Shown here: positions 16,666-25,396 of the stretch, piece by piece | Layout: each line of letters starts with the position of its first letter | Position numbering within the stretch: the stretch's first letter is position 1 | Source: JAGXTF01 sp044224315 | Lineage (GTDB): Bacteria > Bacteroidota > Bacteroidia > NS11-12g > UBA955 | Assembly (NCBI GenBank): GCA_044224315.1 | Contig: JBGAKR010000001.1 | Location: forward strand, 1,240,001 to 1,304,000 | Reading direction: 5' to 3' | Length of the DNA: 64,000 nucleotides | Notes under the pieces: model-generated | Told to the model about the DNA's origin: nothing | The model's input: the letters and a program-made list of their open reading frames with translations, nothing else | Databases searched by the model: none | Position numbers and translations under genes: made by a program

Positions 16666-17088
16666 TTAAAGATTTTCTTCTACCCAATTTTGGCAATAGG
16701 TTTTAATCATATCGCGCACCCGGGCAAATTCGGCTTTCACTTCTTCCTCGCTGCTTGAATACTTCGCGGGGTCGGGAAAATTGTAGTGAAATTTTTGCGC
16801 GTTGGAAGGAAACCAGGGGCATTTTTCTTTTGCATTGTCGCATACAGTTATTACAAAATCAAAATCAATTTGGTTGTATTCATCCACATGGTTGGATGTG
16901 TGATTTGATATGTCAATGCCATCTTCGGCCATGGTAGCTATGGCTTTTGGATTTACTCCATGGGTTTCAACACCGGCGCTGTATACAAGGGCCCTGTTAC
17001 CTGCAAATTTTTGCAAATAACCGTGGGCAATCTGACTGCGGCATGAGTTGCCGGTGCATAGTACAAGTATGTTTTTTTGCCTATCCAT
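16666..17088 (-). CDS. arsC: Arsenate reductase, low-molecular-weight phosphatase type
   Basis: 140-residue ArsC of the thioredoxin-coupled family. The P-loop CTGNSCR (C11-x5-R17) is at the N-terminus, and the redox cysteine pair is C83 and C90 in VCDNAKEKC. Asp in the FPDPAKY loop is the general acid. It reduces arsenate to arsenite, which acr3 exports and ArsM methylates. It starts 4 nt after the DUF486 gene, within the operon. Confidence 0.95.
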   Translation of the reverse strand: MDRQKNILVLCTGNSCRSQIAHGYLQKFAGNRALVYSAGVETHGVNPKAIATMAEDGIDISNHTSNHVDEYNQIDFDFVITVCDNAKEKCPWFPSNAQKFHYNFPDPAKYSSSEEEVKAEFARVRDMIKTYCQNWVEENL

Positions 17089-17092
17089 TTTT

Positions 17093-17461
17093 TTATTTTT
17101 TAAATATAAAATATACCGCCAGAATGAGAAAAATAAATCCTACAGCATGGTTCCATCGAAAGGTTTCTGTTTTAAAAACCAGCATTACAAAAGCGGTAAA
17201 TACTACCAGGGTTATTACTTCCTGTATTACTTTTAATTGCCACATGTTAAAGGGTCCGCCATTGCCCTGAAAGCCAATCCGGTTGGCAGGAACCTGAAAA
17301 ACATATTCAAAAAGTGCAATGCCCCAGCTGATTAAAACAATGGAAATTAATCCCAGTTTTTGGGTCCATTTCCAGCTTTCGAATTTTAAATGCCCATACC
17401 AGGCCAGGGTCATAAAAATATTCGAAACAATGAGTAAAAGTATGGTAAAGAAGCCGCGCAT
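17093..17461 (-). CDS. DMT-superfamily protein, DUF486
   Basis: 122-residue membrane protein with four helices: residues 5-20, about 38-55, 78-98 and 102-120. The sequence FMTLAWYGHLK, with NRIGFQGNGGPF and QLKVIQEVITL, is that of the DUF486 family of small multidrug-resistance-like transporters. It lies between arsM and arsC (12 and 4 nt gaps). Its place in an arsenic operon is unusual; export of a methylated arsenical is a possible role, but this is only inference. Confidence 0.85.
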   Translation of the reverse strand: MRGFFTILLLIVSNIFMTLAWYGHLKFESWKWTQKLGLISIVLISWGIALFEYVFQVPANRIGFQGNGGPFNMWQLKVIQEVITLVVFTAFVMLVFKTETFRWNHAVGFIFLILAVYFIFKK

Positions 17462-17473
17462 TTTGGGTATTCA

Positions 17474-18325
17474 TTATTTACATCCGCAACCGGGGGCGCA
17501 GCAATCGGCGGGCTTTTCGGCATAAACAGTTACACTGTAAATACCCATGTCGGATTGGCGGTATTTTTCTATTTCAGAGGGGGTTAAATAGTTACTTAAA
17601 ATATCATCGGGTAATGTTATTTCTTTTTCTTTTTGGATGGCCAGTTTTTGAAATCCCGCCATAAAAATGATGTTCAAATACCGGTCTTTTTGCACCGCCC
17701 CCGATACGCAACCGGCGTACATTTCAGCAGCATTGCGCAGTGCGGCAGGCAGCTCGCCTTTTAATACAATATCAGAAATCGAAAAATGTCCGCCTGGTTT
17801 AAGTACCCTGAAAATTTCGGCCATGGCTTTTTCTTTATCTGGTACCAGGTTTAGTACGCAATTGCTTACCACTACATCGGCAAAATCTGCCGTTACGGGC
17901 ATTTTTTCAATGTCGCCCTGTCTGAATTCAACATTGGTAAATCCCAATTTTTCGGCATTGGCCCTGGCTTTTTCAATCATGGCAGGGGTAAAATCAATGC
18001 CTACCACACGGCCGGTTTCTCCGGTTTCATGGCGGGCTACAAAGCAATCATTACCCGCGCCGCTGCCCAGGTCTATAACCACATCGCCTTTTTTAATTTT
18101 TGCAAATTGCGTGGGCAATCCGCAACCCAAGGCCAGATCGGCATCCGGATTATAGCCTTCCAGGTTGCTATAATCATCGGTCATAATGTTGTACACCTCT
18201 GTAGAGCAGCCACCCGCACCGCAGCAACTGGCAGCGTTTTCGGCTTTGTCCTGCAGCGCTATTTCGCTGTATTTTAGTTTTACCAGTTCTTTCAACTGTT
18301 CGTGGGTTTCGGTTGTGTTTAGCAT
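17474..18325 (-). CDS. arsM: Arsenite S-adenosylmethionine methyltransferase
   Basis: 283 residues. SAM-binding motif I is VVIDLGSGAGNDC (about 82-94). Three conserved arsenic-binding cysteines can be placed: C68 (LGCGLPTQ), C156 (SNCVLNL) and C206 (YAGCVSG); their C156-C206 spacing matches known ArsM. Additional Cys clusters occur at the N-terminus (SCCGAGGC) and the C-terminus (DCCAPGCGC). The enzyme methylates trivalent arsenic to mono-, di- and trimethyl forms. It is the second gene of the operon, 45 nt after arsR. Confidence 0.94.
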   Translation of the reverse strand: MLNTTETHEQLKELVKLKYSEIALQDKAENAASCCGAGGCSTEVYNIMTDDYSNLEGYNPDADLALGCGLPTQFAKIKKGDVVIDLGSGAGNDCFVARHETGETGRVVGIDFTPAMIEKARANAEKLGFTNVEFRQGDIEKMPVTADFADVVVSNCVLNLVPDKEKAMAEIFRVLKPGGHFSISDIVLKGELPAALRNAAEMYAGCVSGAVQKDRYLNIIFMAGFQKLAIQKEKEITLPDDILSNYLTPSEIEKYRQSDMGIYSVTVYAEKPADCCAPGCGCK

Positions 18326-18370
18326 ATTATTTTATTTTTATAGGCAATTGCCCGTTTTTTTATTTTAATT

Positions 18371-18703
18371 TTAGCAGCAACTCTCTTTCGTTTCCTGGTA
18401 CTCGGTGTATAATGCACCCATACTTTCCTGCATTTGTTTCCATGCATTTCCATCAATGCAATAGCATATTTTAGGGCCCGAAATTTCACCTTTTATCAGC
18501 CCGGCTTCCTTTAATTCTTTAAGGTGCTGGCTAACGGTACTTTGCGATAAGGGCAGTTCGTCTACAATATCGCCACATACACAACTCTGGCGTTTCAGCA
18601 ATAAGCGGATAATGGCCACTCGTGCCGGATGGGCAAGGGCTTTGGCATATGCTGCTATGCGGTTGTCGCGCACACTAAACTCTTCTGACTTGGAGATACC
18701 CAT
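18371..18703 (-). CDS. arsR: ArsR-family metalloregulatory repressor
   Basis: 110 residues from the ATG at 18703; a TTG at 18718 lies inside the operator and is rejected. The winged-helix domain contains the recognition helix LSQSTVSQHLKEL (about 52-64). Metal-binding cysteines C41 and C43 (SCVCGD) sit at the start of the alpha-3 region as in arsenite sensors, and a vicinal CC pair ends the protein. Binding of arsenite should release it from the operator at 18711-18728 and switch on the five-gene operon, including itself. Confidence 0.94.
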   Translation of the reverse strand: MGISKSEEFSVRDNRIAAYAKALAHPARVAIIRLLLKRQSCVCGDIVDELPLSQSTVSQHLKELKEAGLIKGEISGPKICYCIDGNAWKQMQESMGALYTEYQETKESCC

Positions 18704-18710
18704 AAAATCG

Positions 18711-18728
18711 TATCGCAATATTACGATA
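18711..18728. promoter_or_regulatory. ArsR operator palindrome
   Basis: TATCGCAATATTACGATA is an 18-bp dyad with a single mismatched pair (16 of 18 positions symmetrical). It lies 8 nt upstream of the arsR ATG and covers the -7 element, the expected place for autorepression. Confidence 0.75.
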
Positions 18729-18746
18729 GGATTTTGGATTGCGCAA
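18716..18746 (-). promoter_or_regulatory. Promoter of the ars operon
   Basis: Minus strand: TTG (18746-18744), 20 nt, TAATATTG (18723-18716), one mismatch from TAnnTTTG. The -7 element falls inside the palindrome, so repressor and sigma factor would compete. Confidence 0.65.
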
Positions 18747-18804
18747 GTATTTCTCCAAAATATTTTGGAAAATTTTTAACTTGTGCGAAAAAAACGGGGC
18801 TAAA

Positions 18805-21195
18805 TCAACGAATGAGTTGCCATTTTATACTATGGCCACTGTTGTTTTTTATAATGTACAGTCCGCTGCCGCAAATTTCGGGTATGCTTAAGGTGGTTTG
18901 TTTTTCGCCTGCTTTTATTTGTGTAGTGCAAATTACCCGGCCCTGCATATCATAGATATAATAGGTTTCGGTTTGTAATCTATGGCTGCGGATAATAGTA
19001 AGGTTTTGATTCCCGGGATTCGGTTGCAGGGTAAAAGCGCTTTTAATATTTTGAAAGTGTTTTGTGCTGGCCGGCCACAGGCATGTAAGTTGGGCCTTGT
19101 TGGTTATCACAGGCTCGTTAAAATCAAAATAGATAGCGGCCTGGTCAGCAATGGTATCGCAACCCGGATCGTTGCAATTGCCGTTTAATTCAACCGAAAA
19201 TGAAACCTGGCCTTGACTGCCATAAAAATCGGTTCCGCTATCGGGTAAATAAATATCGTTGAGTGTAAAAATCAGCACCCCATTTTCGAGTTTAAAAGTG
19301 CAGGGATGCGAACTTCCCAATATGCTTACCCGTTTTATGGGGCAGCTTTGCTGCAGCGGATTGGCAATGCGGATATTGCGGGCTTCGGCCGTACCGGTAT
19401 TTTGAAAATGAATGGTATAAACCGCCGCTTTTTGGGTATTTAATGCATCCGGATTGTGTACTTCTATATAATTGGGGTCGAAAGATCCATCGGTGGGAAT
19501 ATGCAGTGTTTTGCGGTTGTTGCTGCTGTCTTCGTCTATGCTAATACTATCGCACAATAGTTTTAAATGCACCGTATCGGTATGCGAATAGGTGTGGTAA
19601 GAGGGCATAAACTGCACCACCATTTGTCCGGTTTCGCCGGGTTTTAAGTCTATATCCCAGGCAATGAGGTTATTGTTTTTGGTATTTGGATTTACATCTG
19701 CCGCAACAAAAATTACACTATCGGGTTTATATAATTTCAAATGTGCGGTTTGTTTTTTAATTCCATAATTGGCATAAAACAGACTGATAGATGCGGTATA
19801 TCCAGGGTTCCAGGCCGAGCCTACAAGCATGTCGGCAGCCAGGTCTATGCCATTGCCAGTAAGGGTTAGCGGTATGGCCTGCACCTGGTATTGATGTGCA
19901 CTATCTACAATTAATTCGGCATTGGAACAAGTGGGTTTGAGGTATTTTACCTGTGGTTTTATTTTCCATTTTCCCTCATAAAACTGGTTGATGGTGGGGT
20001 TGGTAACGGATGTGCTGTTGTTTTCATATACAATGGGCACAAACAGAGTGTCTTCGCCGGTTTCGCGGCTGCAGTTTTTGTTTTTATCCCAATAAAAATA
20101 GTTGGGCGTTTTGTAGAATTTTTTATTATGTAAATAAGGGAAAAATGAATTTATACTTTTGCAAATGGTTATTTTATTGCAGGTATCATCGGCATAATAA
20201 GCGGTCAGGCAAATCATATAATCGGCGGTGTTTGTATCATCAATATAATATTCCAGCGAACCATTATATTGGCCTTCTGTAATGCCGTTTTTGCTCATTT
20301 CCCAGTTTAAATATACCCCTGCCGGAGATACAGGTGTGCCTGAATTATCGAGTGCACTGCCTTTAAAATAATCACCACTGCCCGAAAGTTCGTAGCGTAT
20401 ATCTATGCCTGCAATTCCTGTAAAATTATTCCAACTTTTTTCTTTACCTACCACTTGTTCGGCAGAAATCCCGCGCAATATTTCAAGGGTATCTGCATCC
20501 AGGCCGGTTGCCAGGTAAGTTTCGGCAGATATATTTTTATCCAGTAAGGTTTTGCATATATCATACAAATTATTGGCAATTAAGTAGGCACCATATTTAC
20601 TGGGATTTTCCCCGTTTGCGGTGTACAAATCTATACCACCATAATTTTGGCGGCAATCTTGCCAGGCCTGGGCCAGTGGGGCAAAATAATACATTCCTTT
20701 GGTTACAAATGCAGTGTAATCAATCATAGACTGTACCATGGCGTCGTAAGAGCAGCACATGGCATATTTGGGGCATAAGGATGATTCGCCGTTTTTAAAT
20801 GCCCAGCTTTGAAGGAATACAGGTTTTAGGCAGGTATTTCCGTTTCTGAAAAATTGTTTAACTGTACCTAAATTATTTTTGAATGTATGATATTCTGTAG
20901 TAATAATCTTGCGCACATTTTCCTGTAAGAATAAAAAATCAGGTTTTTTATCCAGCCCGTTTAGCAGTGTACTATCGGCTGCTATGGCAGCGGTTACACT
21001 GTCATTCAGCACCAGGGTTTGAATTTGAAATGAGTCGCCCGATTGGGCTGCAGTTTTGGTAAAAATATTTACCATGTTTTGGCCAAAAAAAGCACTGTCG
21101 CCGATAAATAATACCTTGCCCCGGTATGCCAGTTTTTGGGCATTTGCAATTGTAATAACACCAATAAACAATAGAAATAATAGTAACTTACGCAT
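18805..21195 (-). CDS. T9SS-secreted protein with N-terminal SGNH-hydrolase-like domain
   Basis: 796 residues with signal peptide (1-19). Residues 22-230 resemble the SGNH/GDSL fold of DUF4886-like proteins: block I is VLFIGDSAFFGQNM and a later PDFLFLQENV matches the VLQEQ-type strand. The middle carries beta-sandwich repeats, and about residues 590-700 (YTIHFQNTGTAEARNIRIANPL) form a conserved repeat domain seen in T9SS cargo. The last 75 residues, starting FTLQPNPGNQNL and ending IKWQLIR, are a type A T9SS sorting domain. It should be exported and anchored or released by T9SS. A serine-hydrolase activity is suggested only by block I; catalytic Asp/His were not pinned down. Confidence 0.82.
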   Translation of the reverse strand: MRKLLLFLLFIGVITIANAQKLAYRGKVLFIGDSAFFGQNMVNIFTKTAAQSGDSFQIQTLVLNDSVTAAIAADSTLLNGLDKKPDFLFLQENVRKIITTEYHTFKNNLGTVKQFFRNGNTCLKPVFLQSWAFKNGESSLCPKYAMCCSYDAMVQSMIDYTAFVTKGMYYFAPLAQAWQDCRQNYGGIDLYTANGENPSKYGAYLIANNLYDICKTLLDKNISAETYLATGLDADTLEILRGISAEQVVGKEKSWNNFTGIAGIDIRYELSGSGDYFKGSALDNSGTPVSPAGVYLNWEMSKNGITEGQYNGSLEYYIDDTNTADYMICLTAYYADDTCNKITICKSINSFFPYLHNKKFYKTPNYFYWDKNKNCSRETGEDTLFVPIVYENNSTSVTNPTINQFYEGKWKIKPQVKYLKPTCSNAELIVDSAHQYQVQAIPLTLTGNGIDLAADMLVGSAWNPGYTASISLFYANYGIKKQTAHLKLYKPDSVIFVAADVNPNTKNNNLIAWDIDLKPGETGQMVVQFMPSYHTYSHTDTVHLKLLCDSISIDEDSSNNRKTLHIPTDGSFDPNYIEVHNPDALNTQKAAVYTIHFQNTGTAEARNIRIANPLQQSCPIKRVSILGSSHPCTFKLENGVLIFTLNDIYLPDSGTDFYGSQGQVSFSVELNGNCNDPGCDTIADQAAIYFDFNEPVITNKAQLTCLWPASTKHFQNIKSAFTLQPNPGNQNLTIIRSHRLQTETYYIYDMQGRVICTTQIKAGEKQTTLSIPEICGSGLYIIKNNSGHSIKWQLIR

Positions 21196-21314
21196 GTATC
21201 AAAGTTGAATCTTAGGGCGATTCCGATTGTCATATTATTGTAAGGCTTTTTGAGCACAGTTAATTTTTATCCTTCCAGGTATGAATAAAAATCAGTAGAA
21301 TTGTATTTTAAATA

Positions 21315-21815
21315 ATGGATACCCAAGCGGTTTCTTATGCAGGCCAATATTTGTATAAGCGATTAATACAGGCTAAATGGTTCATAGATAAAAATTATAT
21401 GAATGCCATTAATCTCTCGGAGATTTCGGATGCGGCTATTCTGTCTAAATTTCATTTTACCCGCCTGTTTAAACAAATTTATGGGAAAACACCCCATCAG
21501 TATATTACATATTTACGTATTGAAAAAGCCAAACAATTATTGCAGGAATCTAAATCTGTGAGTGAGGTTTGTGATACAATCGGGTTTGAAAGTTTAACTA
21601 CATTCAGCGGATTATTCAAACGCATGGTTGGCCTTACTCCCTCAAAGTTTGCAGAAATTCACAAAAAGCGAAAATATATTGCAACAAAACACCCACAGGC
21701 ATTTATACCTGCCTGTTATACCTATATGGCAGGGTTAATTAAATATAGCAATTTTGAAGAGGTAAACATAGATGCAAATTCAGCAGATTTGCAGGCCACA
21801 AATAAAAGAATATGA
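21315..21815 (+). CDS. AraC-family transcriptional regulator, DNA-binding domain only
   Basis: 166 residues containing two AraC helix-turn-helices: INLSEISDAAILSKFHFTRLFKQ and SVSEVCDTIGFESLTTFSGLFKRM, ended by the family sequence GLTPSKF. No N-terminal sensor domain is present, so it resembles the short AraC proteins that regulate an adjoining operon. It overlaps the VOC gene start by ATGA. It likely regulates itself and the two downstream genes; ligand unknown. Confidence 0.9.
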   Translation: MDTQAVSYAGQYLYKRLIQAKWFIDKNYMNAINLSEISDAAILSKFHFTRLFKQIYGKTPHQYITYLRIEKAKQLLQESKSVSEVCDTIGFESLTTFSGLFKRMVGLTPSKFAEIHKKRKYIATKHPQAFIPACYTYMAGLIKYSNFEEVNIDANSADLQATNKRI

Positions 21816-22234
21816 TTACAAAGTTTACACACATGTGCGTGTATGTATTAGACCAGGAACGCGCCAAGGAATTTTACACCCAAACGCTGGGTTTTGAATT
21901 GAAAGCCGATTTTCCAATGGGACCCGGTACCCGATGGCTTACAGTTTCACCACCTCAGCAACCTGATTTGGAGGTTACCTTGTACCCTGTTGTCGCAGGC
22001 CAGGGTTTTGATGAAGAAACAGCTGCAACAATGAAAAAATTAGTTGCACAGGGTACCTTTGGCCCCGGGGTTTTACACACCAATGATGTATATGCCACCT
22101 ATGAAGAATTAAAAGCCAAAGGAGTAGAGTTTGTAAAGCCGCCAACCAAAGAATTTTACGGAATAGAATGCCTTTTTAAAGATGATAGTGGTAATTGGTT
22201 TTCTTTAAAGCAGGATGATGAACAGCATACATGA
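21812..22234 (+). CDS. VOC-family (glyoxalase/dioxygenase-fold) protein
   Basis: 140 residues with the paired beta-alpha-beta-beta-beta pattern: KFTHMCVYVLDQERAKEFYTQTLGFEL at the N-terminus and GVLHTNDVYATYEELKAKGVEF and YGIECLFKDDSGNWFSL in the second half. Putative metal ligands are H7, E58-type glutamate in LEVTLYP and E in GIECLF, as in glyoxalase-like enzymes. Substrate cannot be inferred. Co-translated with the AraC regulator (ATGA overlap) and overlapping the DUF1569 gene by 20 nt. Confidence 0.9.
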   Translation: MITKFTHMCVYVLDQERAKEFYTQTLGFELKADFPMGPGTRWLTVSPPQQPDLEVTLYPVVAGQGFDEETAATMKKLVAQGTFGPGVLHTNDVYATYEELKAKGVEFVKPPTKEFYGIECLFKDDSGNWFSLKQDDEQHT

Positions 22235-22664
22235 TGCCCTGGTGAGAGATGAATTGGTAAAGCGGTTAGAACCATTTATGGAAAATACGGCACCGCTTTG
22301 GGGAAAAATGAATGCCAAACATATGCTGGCCCATTTAACCATTTGGAATGAATGGGTGCAGGGGAAAACAACATACAAGCAGTTGTGGTTGGGAAAACTG
22401 ATTGGTCGGCATATGCTCAAAAGGGTAATGGCAGATTCAAAACCCTTGCAAAAAAATACGCCCAGCATAGCAGCGTTGTTGCCACAGAATCCCGACGGTA
22501 CCTGGGATGAGTTGAAACAAGCCTGTATTGAAAGTATTACATCCTATGTTAATTTTCACAATCCACAGTTTGTGCATGTGTTTTTTGGCAAAATGACGGA
22601 TGATGAAATAGGCAAGTTTGTGTTTAAACATACCGATCATCACTTCAAGCAATTTGGTATATAA
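22215..22664 (+). CDS. DUF1569 (DinB-like four-helix) protein
   Basis: 149 residues. The sequence LWGKMNAKHMLAHLTIWNEW near residue 30 and HPQF-type ending (NPQFVHVFFGKMT, then FKHTDHHFKQF) are those of DUF1569, a DinB/YfiT-like four-helix-bundle family with conserved metal-binding histidines. Two ATGs are adjacent at 22215 and 22218. It is the last gene of the AraC-VOC-DUF1569 operon and is followed by a strong terminator. Enzymatic role is unknown; DinB-like relatives include thiol-dependent transferases. Confidence 0.85.
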   Translation: MMNSIHDALVRDELVKRLEPFMENTAPLWGKMNAKHMLAHLTIWNEWVQGKTTYKQLWLGKLIGRHMLKRVMADSKPLQKNTPSIAALLPQNPDGTWDELKQACIESITSYVNFHNPQFVHVFFGKMTDDEIGKFVFKHTDHHFKQFGI

Positions 22665-22667
22665 AAA

Positions 22668-22694
22668 AAGCCCGCAAATGGCGGGCTTTTTTAT
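22668..22694. terminator. Bidirectional intrinsic terminator
   Basis: AAGCCCGC (22668-22675) pairs perfectly with GCGGGCTT (22681-22688) around AAATG, with T runs on one side and A runs on the other. It separates the convergent DUF1569 and SBBP-type T9SS genes and can serve both. Confidence 0.88.
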
Positions 22695-22696
22695 TT

Positions 22697-24406
22697 CTAT
22701 TTATCAATAAAAATAGGAATGGCTTTTTGAAATTCCGCATTGGATAATTGTAACAAATACATGCCATTTGGCAGTGGGTTTGCTGCCATACTTAGGCTCC
22801 ATTCATCCCCCGGTTTGTATATTCCCAGATTCTGGATTTCTCTGCCTTGAATATCCGTAATTGTTAGCCTGGTATCACCCTTTATTATTTGGCCGGGTTT
22901 TATGTTCAGTTGGTCTTTGATGGGATTGGGATATATAATAAAGCTGGGCTTCGTTATCACTTTATTTTTAGTTAATTTATCAAATTCATACATAGCCAAA
23001 AAACCATCCGAAGCGCCGCTATTGGTTATTGTGCTCACTGTTTTTCCCGGATCGCAGTCAAAATCGCCCAAAGCATATCCGGTAGTAATAATTTGAAAAC
23101 CTTTTAAAATGTGTATATTTTTTAAATGAACATGATATCCGAATACAAAACCACCTAGGAATTGAAAGCTGGTATCCAGTATGGAAATAAATGCAGTGTA
23201 GGGGTTTTTGGAATACCACTTGTTTTTTTGTTCTTTTGGGTCAAGCTCAATGCTGTCTAAAAAGGTCCCAACCACTGCAATGTAATTATTTTTATCTATG
23301 CTAATTGCATTAATCGCTTCGTCATAATTGGTTATGCCAAATGTAATTGCGCGCACAAATTCACCGGCATTGTTAAGTTTTAAAAGAAAACCGGCACCAT
23401 TCCCGGATGACATTTCGAATTTTCCTGCCCCCGGATCAAAATCAAATGTATTGTTAAAATTACCGGCTGTATAAACATATCCGGTGTTGTCAATCACCAG
23501 TCCGCTGCATAATTCCTCACCGGCTTCGGCAGAATTGGATCCAAATTGATCGACCCAAAAAAGGTCGCCATTGAGAAATAATTTACATACATAAATATCA
23601 TGGTGTCCGCTTGCAACCATGCTTTTGGTAGCAGCTCCCGGATCAAAATCGGCAGTTCCCTGAAAAGTACCTGTAAAATAAATGCCATATGGATTTACAG
23701 CAATACTTTTAAGATTATCGTCGTCGGCTCCGCCAAATTGTTTGGCCCAAATGCAATTTCCTACTGCATTTAATTTAGTAATAAAAATATCATTACTACC
23801 TGCGTTAGAGCTGGCAAGTTTTTCTGAACTGGAAGGGTCTAAATCAACATTATTGCCATAGAAATAACCCGCTAAATAAATATTATTGCTGTTATCAAAA
23901 CACAAGTCGTTTATATGCAATCCGGTCAACGGTTTTAATGAACTATAATTCCCATCTTTATCCAATTTCAACAAAAAATCGCTGTTGTAGGTGAGTTTTG
24001 CAACCCCTGAGCCGAGATCAAAATCCAAAATAGTGGGTGCAGTTCCTGCTAAATAAATATTACCGCTGTTATCTAATTTTAGTATACTTGGATATTCAGA
24101 TAAAGTACTTCCATAAATTTTTAACCAAATTAAATTACCGTTTTTATCTATTTTACTAATAAACATATCGGTTTCTCCCACCGCTGTGGTATTGGTATTT
24201 GCCGCTCCGGGATTTAAATCTGCGGTACCTTTGAAATAGCCTGCCATATATGTATTTCCGGCAGTATCTATGGCACTGGATACAATGGCATCGGCTAAAG
24301 TACCCCCCAGGCTTTTGCCAAATTTTAGTGTTGCCGTTTGTGCAAATGCATTGGATAGGGTGCATAAAAAGGCGATTATAATCAGCCTGAATTGGTTTGT
24401 TTTCAT
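22697..24406 (-). CDS. T9SS-secreted SBBP-type beta-propeller protein
   Basis: 569 residues with signal peptide (1-22). About eight repeats of 50-55 residues share patterns such as GNIYLAG / GYFKGTADLNPGA / GTFQGTADFDPGA, typical of SBBP-type beta-propeller proteins. The C-terminal 80 residues from SFIIYPNPIKDQLNI to KAIPIFID form a type A T9SS sorting domain (YPNP start, GMYLLQL core). A surface or secreted protein, probably binding rather than enzymatic. A small ORF (24422-24541) ends 15 nt before its start. Confidence 0.88.
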   Translation of the reverse strand: MKTNQFRLIIIAFLCTLSNAFAQTATLKFGKSLGGTLADAIVSSAIDTAGNTYMAGYFKGTADLNPGAANTNTTAVGETDMFISKIDKNGNLIWLKIYGSTLSEYPSILKLDNSGNIYLAGTAPTILDFDLGSGVAKLTYNSDFLLKLDKDGNYSSLKPLTGLHINDLCFDNSNNIYLAGYFYGNNVDLDPSSSEKLASSNAGSNDIFITKLNAVGNCIWAKQFGGADDDNLKSIAVNPYGIYFTGTFQGTADFDPGAATKSMVASGHHDIYVCKLFLNGDLFWVDQFGSNSAEAGEELCSGLVIDNTGYVYTAGNFNNTFDFDPGAGKFEMSSGNGAGFLLKLNNAGEFVRAITFGITNYDEAINAISIDKNNYIAVVGTFLDSIELDPKEQKNKWYSKNPYTAFISILDTSFQFLGGFVFGYHVHLKNIHILKGFQIITTGYALGDFDCDPGKTVSTITNSGASDGFLAMYEFDKLTKNKVITKPSFIIYPNPIKDQLNIKPGQIIKGDTRLTITDIQGREIQNLGIYKPGDEWSLSMAANPLPNGMYLLQLSNAEFQKAIPIFIDK

Positions 24407-24421
24407 ATAGGTTTTTATGTG

Positions 24422-24541
24422 TTATTTCAGAATAAAAAAAACCAAAAACAATAGCGCCAGCACTACCACCAGAAAAAGGTAATCTACCATGCGTATTTCC
24501 TTATCGGCAGGTGTAGAGGGCTTTTCGTTTTTAATTTTCAC
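24422..24541 (-). CDS. Small single-helix membrane protein (39 aa)
   Basis: A 39-codon frame starts at GTG 24541 and ends with TAA 24424-24422. The product has a charged N-terminus (KIKNEKPSTPADKEIR) followed by one hydrophobic helix (VDYLFLVVVLALLFLVFFIL) and a final Lys, the shape of a small tail-anchored membrane protein. It is 108 nt after the LytTR gene's opposite end and 15 nt before the T9SS gene. There is no homology I can name; the membrane-protein-like composition and tight fit are the evidence. Confidence 0.4.
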   Translation of the reverse strand: MKIKNEKPSTPADKEIRMVDYLFLVVVLALLFLVFFILK

Positions 24542-24649
24542 ACTGCAAACCTAGGCCGGTATTGCCTTTGCTATAAAAGCGAATGAGTAACTAACGGTTT
24601 TTGTGAGCCGTTGACGTTAAACCTGATTAATCGGAAGAATCCGAAATTG

Positions 24650-25396
24650 CTAGAATTTACTAAAGAGCTGAAAAAAATCGTTGCGTTTGCTGCGCGATAT
24701 GGTAATTTGGGTATCATCAGGCATTACAATATAGCCCCCATCGCCTTTTACATACTTTTTAATGTGGTTGATATTTACCAAATACGAGTTGTGTACCCTT
24801 ATAAAATCATCCCCGGCCAGGGTGTCATCCAGCTCTTTCAGGGTTTTGGCCACCATTACTTTTTTACCATCGGCCATTACCACACGGGTATAATTGCTCT
24901 CGGCCGCGCAATAGCAGATATCCGCAGTTTTTACAAAAATCAGCGCATCGCCCACACTTAAGGCTATGCGATCTACCTGTTTTTTGGCCGGATTAAGGGT
25001 TTCAAGCAACAAATTCAGTTGCTCCCTGCCGAGGGTGTGGTTTTCGGTTTTTAATCGCGCTACGGCCTTTTTTAAATCATCCGGGTCTATGGGTTTCAGC
25101 AAATAATCCAGGGCCGCATAGCGAAATGCGCGCAGGGCAAATTGATCGTAGGCCGTGGTAAAAATGATGCTAAAAGCAATGCTTTCTATTTTTTCGAGCA
25201 TATCAAAACCATTCATACCCGGCATTTCGATGTCCAGAAAAACCACATCGGGTTTGTGGGTTTGTATGGCAGCAATACCCGCCTGGGCACTATGGCAAAT
25301 GGCGGTAATGCTTACCTCAGGGCAATAGGTAGAAAGCAGCCACTCCAGCATTTCTGAAGCGCTTTTTTCATCGTCAACGATGATCGCCTTTATCAT
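24650..25396 (-). CDS. LytTR-family response regulator
   Basis: 248 residues. A receiver domain (1-120) shows the acidic pair in IVDDE, phosphorylatable Asp in VVFLDIEMPGMNGFD, and TTAYDQFALRAFRYAALDYLLKP. A LytTR DNA-binding domain (about 145-248) contains FIRVHNSYLVNINHI. It overlaps the end of the sensor kinase gene by 23 nt, so kinase and regulator are translated together. Targets are unknown; the nearby T9SS cargo is a candidate by position only. Confidence 0.94.
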   Translation of the reverse strand: MIKAIIVDDEKSASEMLEWLLSTYCPEVSITAICHSAQAGIAAIQTHKPDVVFLDIEMPGMNGFDMLEKIESIAFSIIFTTAYDQFALRAFRYAALDYLLKPIDPDDLKKAVARLKTENHTLGREQLNLLLETLNPAKKQVDRIALSVGDALIFVKTADICYCAAESNYTRVVMADGKKVMVAKTLKELDDTLAGDDFIRVHNSYLVNINHIKKYVKGDGGYIVMPDDTQITISRSKRNDFFQLFSKF

